Assembly (NCBI GenBank): GCA_949286645.1
Contig: CASEDN010000035.1
Location: 1 to 5,277, forward strand
Reading direction: 5' to 3'
Length of the DNA: 5,277 nucleotides
Source of the DNA: an uncultured bacterium
GTDB taxonomy: Bacteria; Bacillota_I; Bacilli_A; RF39; UBA660
Shown here: piece after piece, positions 1-5,277 of the stretch
Position numbering within the stretch: position 1 is the first letter of the stretch
Layout of the letters: each line of letters starts with the position of its first letter
Made by a program: the position numbers and the translations under genes
The notes under the pieces: model-generated
Seen by the model: only the letters and a program-made list of their open reading frames with translations
Databases searched by the model: none
Told to the model about the DNA's origin: nothing

Positions 1-2
1 AA

Positions 3-755
3 TTACTTCGATTTTATTTCCTGTTGGATGGCTAGCATAATTTCTTGATTCTTCTTATCCTTCAGATAAGCAATTGCATCATCTAAGCCGTTACCAATCA
101 TATCTGTACCAAAGAAATATTGTGATCTATTGCGACGTATAATATTCTTAGCAATAGCTTCTTCGATCAGATAGTTAATATCTTTATCAGCGTTGTTAAC
201 CCATTTAAGCATAAACTTCTCTGGTGATTTCTCAATTTGTTCTGTAAGTTTAGCTTCTACTAGCTCATTAGACATAGTATCAGATTTCATACCGTATAGA
301 CGCAAGCACTTACGCATATCTTCGATTGACATCTTATCTAACTCTCTATAGGCTTCACGCTTAGTTTTATTAGCTTTATTCTGCTGTTCAGCTTCAGCGT
401 CACTATTGATCATTACATAATCTTTAGACGGGTCAATGTTGCTTAAGCCAACAGCAACTCTTTTATGATTCTTAAGGAACAGATACTAGAGTTCATCCAT
501 AGGTCTATCTGTATTAAGAATGAGGTCTTTAGCACCAATACGTACTGCGAAGGTAGTCCAAAAATCGCTATTAGGATTTAATTCTCCTTCTTGTTTACCT
601 AATGCTTTCTCAAGTCTACGTGCATCTTCATTAGTAAGACCTGTATAAATATTACCGGATCTAGTCCAGTAAGGACCTACGTAGTCAAAAGTAGTGGGCC
701 ATTTAGTTAACCCTGTCCAAGGATTAACCTTTAATATTCTAACGATTACTTCCAT
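3..755 (-). CDS. Conserved structural-module protein of unknown function (250 aa, one recoded TAG)
   Basis: I cannot name this protein. It is a single 250-codon frame from ATG at 755 to TAA at 3-5 when the in-frame TAG at 486-488 (residue 90) is read as glutamine; read with the standard code it would split into an 89-residue and a 136-residue piece. The start is fixed because an in-frame TAA lies 13 bases upstream and no other ATG lies between. Residues 1-90 are rich in aromatic and beta-type residues (NPWTGLTKWPTTFDYVGPYW). Residues about 115-140 are polar and helical. Residues about 141-185 (KMSIEDMRKCLRLYGMKSDT onward) resemble a SAP/HeH-type helical fold with a Leu-x-Tyr-Gly turn. The end (about 200-250, with YFFGTDMIGNGLDDAIAYL) looks like a small wing-like module followed by a helix. 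Placed just after the capsid gene, apart from an inserted endonuclease, it is plausibly a head-completion, auxiliary capsid or neck protein; that role is inferred from context only. Confidence 0.85.
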
Positions 756-777
756 AATATAGATATATTAGATTTAT
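756..777 (-). promoter_or_regulatory. Leader of the 250-aa gene carrying the AAATCTAAT element
   Basis: This 22-bp gap between the endonuclease stop (TGA) and the next ATG has no Shine-Dalgarno-like purine run. On the coding strand it contains AAATCTAAT (plus-strand positions 767-775) exactly 11 bases before the ATG. The same nine bases at the same distance precede the candidate scaffold gene (4607-4615). Because the position is fixed relative to the start codon, a translation-initiation element is more likely than a promoter. Bacteroidota and their phages commonly initiate from A/T-rich leaders without Shine-Dalgarno pairing. The function is inferred. Confidence 0.45.
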
Positions 778-1860
778 TCAGTTAGTTATAATCTTCCAGT
801 AGTAACCTCTCCAAGGAGAATCTTCAATAATATAATTTACTACTGTTCTGTAATCAGAATGCTCTGCTTTTTCAAATTCTTTTCTACCGTTATACTGCTT
901 GACTAAATTGCCGCAAACGTCAAAAGCTTGAATTATTCTACGATTTTTTTCAGCAACTTTTTGTAATAACTCTTTTTGAGAAGTTTGTATATCTGGATCG
1001 TTTACATCAGCTTTCTTCCAAATATATTTTGTTTTTGATTTACTTTTCAAAGTAGAGAAGTAATTAGGATCATTAATTTGTTTACGTATTGTAGTAGTGC
1101 TTACTCCTGTTTTCCTAGAAGCTTCAGTAATACCATAATATTTAGCTATTAAAACTCCATCTAAATCATACTGTTCTACCGGAGTAGTAAGCTCTGACAT
1201 ATCTCCTTTTGTAAATCTTTTTGCTCTAGCTTTTACCGCATTTTCAGAGAAGCTAGCTTTGTAATTAAGATTAATATAATAGGTTTTAGGATCTATCCAA
1301 TCGGGGATTTCAGTAAACTCTTTTTTGTAAAACCACATGTAAACGTTCTTTTTCGTAGGTCTACTTACTTTTCTTTGTAGACCTCTAATTAAAGAGCATC
1401 TTTGAACGTGATTATCTTCAGCTGCTTCTGTTAAACTGGTATATTCTCTAATAAAATAACCACTAGAACTATACTGTAATACAGGTTCTCTTTTTTCGCT
1501 TACTTTACCTTTGTGTAGTTTACTAATTTTTAGCTTAGTTAAATCTGTATGGTAGAATATATCTCCACCAGCTTTTATGTTATATCCAATTTCAGGATTA
1601 GTAGAACTTAACTTAGCAATCCAATAGCGTTCTCTATTATCTAGTTCTTCTCTAGATTTACAGTCTTCGACTACTTCAATATCAAAGCATCCTTTTCCAT
1701 ATTCACGCATGGCTCTATATAGAGGACTCTCTTGACCATTTTGAACTTTATACCAATGCTCTCTTAAACGATCACTAATAGATTGAGAGGTTCCTCCAAT
1801 ATAGATTTTGCCATTCGCGTTGTTTATTATTTTATATACGTGATAAACTTTTTCTTCCAT
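778..1860 (-). CDS. Free-standing GIY-YIG homing endonuclease with NUMOD-type DNA-binding repeats
   Basis: This 360-aa protein should be a site-specific DNA endonuclease that cuts phage genomes lacking the gene, so that repair copies it in. The N-terminal catalytic domain (about 4-100) shows the family pattern: Tyr9 in HVYKI, Tyr20-Ile-Gly in KIYIGG, Arg31 in SDRLREHW, the candidate metal-binding Glu77 in LDNRERYWI, and Asn94 in GYNIKAGG. A NUMOD3-like linker follows (about 105-119, TKLKISKLHKGK). Then come three NUMOD1-like repeats (about 126-180, 227-283 and 310-358), each with a V/I-x-Q-(Y/F)-x-x-x-G start and a Tyr/aromatic-Trp end (MWFYKK, YIWKK, YYWKI). It ends in TGA, unlike its neighbours, and has no TAG codon among its 13 glutamines. 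The start is fixed by an upstream in-frame TAA at 1876-1878. Neither flanking gene is interrupted, so it is intergenic and not intron-borne. The GIY-YIG call is firm; the cleavage target is unknown. Confidence 0.93.
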   Translation of the reverse strand: MEEKVYHVYKIINNANGKIYIGGTSQSISDRLREHWYKVQNGQESPLYRAMREYGKGCFDIEVVEDCKSREELDNRERYWIAKLSSTNPEIGYNIKAGGDIFYHTDLTKLKISKLHKGKVSEKREPVLQYSSSGYFIREYTSLTEAAEDNHVQRCSLIRGLQRKVSRPTKKNVYMWFYKKEFTEIPDWIDPKTYYINLNYKASFSENAVKARAKRFTKGDMSELTTPVEQYDLDGVLIAKYYGITEASRKTGVSTTTIRKQINDPNYFSTLKSKSKTKYIWKKADVNDPDIQTSQKELLQKVAEKNRRIIQAFDVCGNLVKQYNGRKEFEKAEHSDYRTVVNYIIEDSPWRGYYWKIITN

Positions 1861-1864
1861 ATTT

Positions 1865-1933
1865 AAATATTTTGGTTATATATCTATATAACGTAAAATA
1901 TTAGAAAAAGTTATCATTTTAACCAAAATATTT
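1865..1933 (-). repeat. 14-bp inverted repeat between capsid stop and endonuclease start
   Basis: AAATATTTTGGTTA at 1865-1878 is the perfect reverse complement of TAACCAAAATATTT at 1920-1933, separated by a 41-base AT-rich loop. In the minus-strand transcript the second arm ends only 4 nt before the endonuclease ATG, so a folded stem would cover the ribosome landing site. Comparable stem-loops that hide the ribosome site are established for T4 homing endonucleases such as I-TevI. Eleven of the 14 pairs are A-T, so the stem is modest. A terminator-like or mRNA 3'-end role for the capsid gene, or an insertion scar, are alternatives. The whole 87-bp gap (1861-1947) shows no other convincing feature. 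Confidence 0.55.
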
Positions 1934-1947
1934 TTTAATTATTCCAC

Positions 1948-3411
1948 TTAAGCCATGATTAATTCTCCGCAAGCTCTAGGATCTTTCAACATGATGCCCA
2001 TTTCTCCCAAGAAATAGACAGTATATCCGTCCTTACCGTTAGATCTCAGAGTATCCTTCGACTTAGCATAACCAGACGGAGCAACAGCACCACCAGTATA
2101 CCACGTAACGAACTCACGATCCTTGCGTACTACCTTAACGATATTAGCCTCACCATCACGGCGACCGAGATCCAAGAACGTCATACGATAAGATTCCTTC
2201 GGCTTACCAGTTACCGGATGCAATTCACGATTATAAACAATATCGTCATACAGCGGGAAATACTTCAACGTCAACTCGATACCGTTCGTCATCTTATAAG
2301 TCTTGAACTGACCACCGAAAGTCAAGCTATCACCAGAACCGGTCACAAATACATTATCGATCAAGTTCATGTTAGCAACCTTTTCCTTCAGTACACGGTC
2401 AAATTCACGCATACCCATCTCACCAGTCAAAGCAACAAACTTACGTTCGTTGGTACCCAGACAGTTATAGGACAGATCGAACAGGAAGTCTTCCAACAGT
2501 TCAGCCGTCAACTTAGTATACGTACGACGGTTAGACGGAGCAATCTGCTCAAGCAGACCAGCACCAATATAAACAGGACGGCCATTAGTACCCTTCAAGT
2601 TACAGCTACCATCCTTATTGACGTTAGACTTCATGTATACAAGCATACGTTCACAGCGCTTATACCATTCACGAAGAGCCTTCCATTCCTGATAATCAGC
2701 CCACAGATACGAACTCTTACCCGTTGCAGGATCCTTCAGCTTAATAGCCATTACGGTAGAGTAAGCAGAACCCGTAATGTCGTAATTGATGCGAATCGTA
2801 GTAAGATAGTTACGCATCTTGAAGTGAGTGTTATAGTTCAGGATATCACCCTCTTCACTGTATTCTTCGTATGCAGAAGCAAGACGAGATACCTGCTTAC
2901 CAGCTTCGAGGTACTCAGCAGGAATATACGATGCAGGATTACCATCTGCGATAAAACAAGTGTAAACCCACAGATTACCATCCTGATAGGGAGCACCAGA
3001 TACACGTACCTGGAAGTCCTTATTGTCAAATTCCAGTACAGCACCAGAAGCAAACCAGTTGTCTTCCAGATAGAGAATGATAGGAGTATTGCCGAGACCA
3101 GGAGTAGAACCAGCTGTTACAGTAGTACCATTCCACTTAGCATCACGAATCGTAACAGCACGGTCCTGATCAATAACTACAGACCACTCAAAAGAAGGCT
3201 AATCAATAGTCATCACGTTACCAAGACCACCAGTCAGCATATCCAAAGACGTGCTATAACCGTTATCCTTAGTACCAAATACATAAGACAAAACTGTTGC
3301 TACTTCATAAGGGCGCTGCTGTGAAGCGATCGAGATCTTAGCAGTATCGATCAGATCCGAAAACCAGCGACCTTTGTATAAAACTAAATTATTAAGAATA
3401 TTATTATCCAT
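1948..3411 (-). CDS. Major capsid protein of crAss-like phage (487 aa, one recoded TAG)
   Basis: This is the shell-forming coat protein (HK97-type fold in this phage group), recognised from its overall sequence, including the N-terminus with LVLYKGRWFSDLIDTAKIS, the IASQQRPYEVATVLSYVFGT segment, and the conserved C-terminal LGEMGIMLKDPRACGELIMA end. The frame runs from ATG at 3411 to TAA at 1948-1950 and is continuous only if the TAG at 3199-3201 (residue 71, between MTID and PSFEW) is read through. I translated the stretch 2818-3198 codon by codon and found no other stop. The start is fixed by an in-frame TAA at 3427-3429. About 490 residues is the usual size for this family. The gene is visibly more GC-rich than its neighbours (27 of 60 bases at 2281-2340) and uses CAG for nine of its ten glutamines and CAA for none, as expected for a very highly expressed gene. 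It follows the candidate scaffold gene by 41 bp. Confidence 0.93.
3199..3201 (-). other. In-frame TAG sense codon in the capsid gene (codon 71)
   Basis: The plus strand reads CTA, so the coding strand reads TAG. Conserved capsid sequence continues in the same frame on both sides. A standard-code ribosome would release a 70-residue fragment, so full-length capsid protein requires TAG decoding, presumably by a suppressor tRNA encoded elsewhere in the genome. Glutamine is the expected residue from known code-15 crAss-like phages; the amino acid itself cannot be proved from this window. Confidence 0.85.
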
Positions 3412-3452
3412 AAAATACTAGTTAGTTTACTTTTAAAAGTTATACTTTAATA
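3412..3452 (-). promoter_or_regulatory. Leader of the capsid gene with a 12-bp palindrome
   Basis: The 41-bp AT-rich gap between the candidate scaffold stop and the capsid ATG contains a perfect palindrome, ACTTTTAAAAGT (3429-3440), and on the coding strand AAACTAACTAGTATTTT directly before ATG. The CTAA core sits at about the same distance from the start as in the AAATCTAAT leaders, but the match is loose. There is no Shine-Dalgarno sequence. The palindrome could be a protein-binding site or a weak hairpin. No promoter can be assigned with confidence. Confidence 0.35.
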
Positions 3453-4595
3453 TTATGCGCGTAGTTGTCGCGTAAACGTACTCCATATAGAGCCGTTATC
3501 ATCTTTTTCAATCATTCGTTTAGACCGCTTATTGACACCAGTATTTTTGGTTAAAGTATTCTTAAAATTGTCAATAGCGTCTTTTTTACCTTCTTTCTTT
3601 GCTATTGCGATAATACTATCACCCTTCATAGTAAAGTAAGCAGAGGTAACTAGATTCTTTAAACTCTTAGCGTAATCTTCTTGATATTTAGTAACGCCTT
3701 TAGAGTTAGGTTTGAATATATATTCCAGCAATGCTTTTTTATCCTTTTCAGGTATAGCAATACCGTAAATACTATCCATCCCTTTTATTTCGTTCATAAC
3801 GTTATTAAAGAATTCTTGTTGTTGACGCTTTACAGCCTGCGCCTATTTTTGCTATTCTTCTAATAGCTATTTCTTTTTAGCTTCTTTAATCTCTTTAAGA
3901 TCTTCAATAGCATCCTAAGCTTCATCCTCTAGTATACCGGCATCTTCATACTTATTAATCATCTTATCGATTCTGCTAGAACTAAAACCTTTTTCTTTTA
4001 AAAGCATTCTTACTACTGCTTTTTGGTTTACTTCATTATCTTCAATTACTATATTATCAAGATCTATATCTGCATCTAGTTGAAAATAATCTTTTAAGTT
4101 ACCTCCATTACGTACAAACTCATCTAACTTTTCTACTTCTTCGCTGGCATAGTCTGGCTTAGAATTATCCTCAATTACTTCTTTAAAGTACTCAATAAGA
4201 TCCTCTGCAGTTTTAGGTTTTTCGTCATCTTCAATATCATCCCAACCTAATTTATCAGATAAAGTATCAAAGAATGCGGTTATTGCTTCTTGTTCATCAG
4301 ATTGATTGGTATCATTATCGTTGTCATCATTGTCAACAATATCATCAGATTCATTATCCTCATCCTCCTCTTCTACTTTCTTAGTATCTTTAGTCTTTCT
4401 CACAGATTTATTATCTTCCTCCTCATTATCTTCAGATTCTTCAGATTTATTCTATTTACGTATAGCTTCTAATTCCTCATCTGTTAATTCCTCTGAAGCA
4501 GTATTCTAATCAATCTTATTCTCCTCTGTTTTCATATTTCCAGGAAGTAAACCGTCTACAAATGCTTCAAAACCGTTTAGTATATTTGTTTCCAT
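3453..4595 (-). CDS. Candidate capsid scaffolding protein (380 aa, six recoded TAGs)
   Basis: The frame runs from ATG at 4595 to TAA at 3453-3455 once six TAG codons (residues 30, 48, 227, 243, 248 and 251) are read as sense; a standard reading leaves only fragments. An in-frame TAA at 4608-4610 limits the 5' end, and the AAATCTAAT leader supports this ATG over Met21. Residues about 49-125 are a disordered, strongly acidic Asp/Glu tract. Residues about 126-226 are acidic and helical. Residues about 228-262 form a Lys/Glu/Gln-rich coiled-coil-like helix (ending KRQQQEFF). Residues about 267-380 are basic and helical, ending TFTRQLRA. An acidic elongated N-terminus, coiled coil and basic C-terminus, encoded immediately upstream of the coat gene and downstream of a peptidase, is the usual layout of phage scaffolds, whose basic tail docks on the coat protein. 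I did not recognise a named family, so the role is inferred; another internal head protein is possible. Confidence 0.8.
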
Positions 4596-4615
4596 AATTA
4601 TATATAATTAGATTT
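4596..4615 (-). promoter_or_regulatory. Leader of the candidate scaffold gene carrying the AAATCTAAT element
   Basis: The gap between the upstream TAA (4616-4618) and the ATG at 4595 is exactly 20 bp and consists only of AAATCTAAT followed by an 11-base A/T tract. The same nine bases at the same spacing precede the gene that starts at 755. The shared spacing and the lack of room for a promoter point to translational use. There is no Shine-Dalgarno sequence. Confidence 0.45.
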
Positions 4616-5277
4616 TTAAACCAGGTTATTATTATTTTCAGTAGCTGTAATAGGTATTAGATTATAATCATTAACAAACTACCGTTTATTTTTATATAGA
4701 TCGAAAAGTATATTAAGATTCTTAAACTAAGATCCGTACTTATCTAATTTCCTTCTAATACTATTTATAGTTTCTTTAGGCTAGTATTCACCCTTATGAA
4801 ATAGAAAGTCTCTAAATTCATTCATGTGGGATTTAATCTCACTACCGTTAAGCAGGTAATCCTAAATAGTTTTATAACTCTTAGGGTACATTTCTTTTAT
4901 TCTACTTTCTGACTCAAATTTGCTAGGATCCGCTAAGCTTTTAGTATAATCTAAACCAGATTTTATATCTGTACTATGGCCCATTTCGTGTCGTATTAAT
5001 CCAGGGTTTAATGACTAAAATGCCTCGTCTAGCTCTTCTGGATCTTTATATCTTGGATTAAGACGAATCAGATCTGGATTACTAGTACTAACTTGAGCTT
5101 TAACCGGTTGTTCATATAGACTTCTATCATATCCAGGTTGTGCTAAATTAGGGTTTAGATTAGAACCATCTCTTCCATATTCCCTAACCATATCCTAATA
5201 AGTCTACATGTAACTTGTACCACTTCTTCTATCTGCTCTAGCCGCTCTTCTAAAAGCATCTTCGTTTTCTATTAGAC
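4616..5277 (-). CDS. HExxH zinc-metallopeptidase-like protein, C-terminal part (5' end outside window, seven recoded TAGs)
   Basis: The frame is open from the window edge to TAA at 4616-4618 and gives 219 residues when seven TAGs are read as sense (5204-5206, 5195-5197, 5015-5017, 4862-4864, 4781-4783, 4727-4729, 4679-4681). Numbering from the first full codon, residues 92-101 read GLIRHEMGHS, a classic HExxH zinc site with two histidine ligands and the catalytic glutamate (His96, Glu97, His100). A third ligand is not certain; Glu146 in NGSEIKSHMNEFRDFL, a Ser-Glu-Ile-x-(polar) helix, is the best candidate. The N-terminal visible part is Arg-rich and polar; the C-terminus ends in a polar Asn-rich tail. 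Just upstream of the candidate scaffold and capsid genes, this would fit a prohead maturation protease that removes the scaffold, but that is inference. It could also be the C-terminal domain of a larger virion protein, since its start is not seen. Confidence 0.75.

Noticed and set aside
758..1888. An 11-base AT-rich inverted pair (TATAGATATAT at 758-768 and its complement at 1878-1888) flanking the endonuclease gene, as possible element ends.
   Set aside because: The sequence is low-complexity A/T. Homing endonucleases do not need terminal repeats, so chance is the better explanation.
1879..1919. A possible Bacteroides-type promoter (TTTG near -33 with TAnnTTTG near -7) in the gap before the endonuclease.
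   Set aside because: A TTTTGG is present, but the downstream box is a poor match (TAATATTT) in sequence that is nearly all A/T, so chance matches are expected.
778..1947. An intron carrying the endonuclease.
   Set aside because: The capsid gene ends with its conserved C-terminus and TAA, and the next gene has its own ATG and leader. No split exon is present.
2838..3053. A 71-codon minus-strand frame inside the capsid gene.
   Set aside because: It is in a different frame from the capsid protein, which is continuous across this stretch, so it is a shadow.
2218..3324. A 368-codon open frame on the plus strand opposite the capsid gene.
   Set aside because: It lies antisense within the recognised capsid gene, and its protein is low in recognisable motifs. 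It stays open because of the capsid gene's biased codon use.
3681..3863. A 60-codon plus-strand frame with a hydrophobic look.
   Set aside because: It is the antisense of the scaffold C-terminal coding region. The apparent membrane-like residues come from complementing Lys/Glu codons.
3199..4508. Pseudogene interpretation: capsid and scaffold genes broken by nonsense mutations.
   Set aside because: Every break is TAG, never TAA or TGA, the frames never shift, and four adjacent genes are affected alike. That pattern is reassignment and not decay.
4290..4509. Two short plus-strand frames rich in Ile/Phe and Ser.
   Set aside because: They are antisense readings of the Asp/Glu-rich tract of the candidate scaffold and have no independent support.

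Overview
This window is a slice of the virion-structure module of a crAss-like, Bacteroidales-infecting tailed phage that reads TAG as an amino acid, most likely glutamine (genetic code 15). All five genes lie on the minus strand and are packed head to tail with 20-87 bp gaps. Under the standard code the four phage structural genes break at 15 in-frame TAG triplets. If TAG is sense, each becomes one uninterrupted frame starting with ATG (or running off the window edge) and ending in TAA. The remaining gene ends in TGA, and no gene ends in TAG. The assignment to crAss-like phage rests on recognising the major capsid protein, the code change, the AT-rich leaders without Shine-Dalgarno sequences, and the gene order.

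In transcription order (right to left), the window holds: (1) the C-terminal 219 residues of a protein with an HEMGH zinc-metallopeptidase motif (4616-5277, 5' end outside the window), a candidate head-maturation protease; (2) a 380-residue protein with an acidic N-terminus, a Gln/Lys/Glu-rich coiled-coil-like middle and a basic C-terminus (3453-4595), a candidate capsid scaffold; (3) the 487-residue major capsid protein (1948-3411); (4) a free-standing GIY-YIG homing endonuclease with three C-terminal DNA-binding repeats (778-1860); (5) a 250-residue protein of unknown function with a SAP-like helical stretch, probably head- or neck-associated (3-755).

The order protease, scaffold, capsid is the classic head-assembly cassette of tailed phages, so a single transcript would supply the whole prohead. 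The endonuclease looks like an insertion between the capsid gene and the next structural gene. It contains no TAG codon, uses a different stop codon, and is preceded by a 14-bp inverted repeat whose proximal arm ends 4 nt before its start codon, which could hold its translation down.

The most interesting signals are the strongly uneven use of the reassigned codon (7 of 10 glutamines in the protease fragment, 6 of 17 in the scaffold, 1 of 10 in the capsid protein, 0 of 13 in the endonuclease, 1 of 9 in the last gene), the single TAG at codon 71 of the capsid gene, and a 9-base element (AAATCTAAT) placed exactly 11 bases before two start codons. No tRNA gene, CRISPR array, origin or clear terminator is visible. 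There is no gene-free stretch longer than 87 bp.
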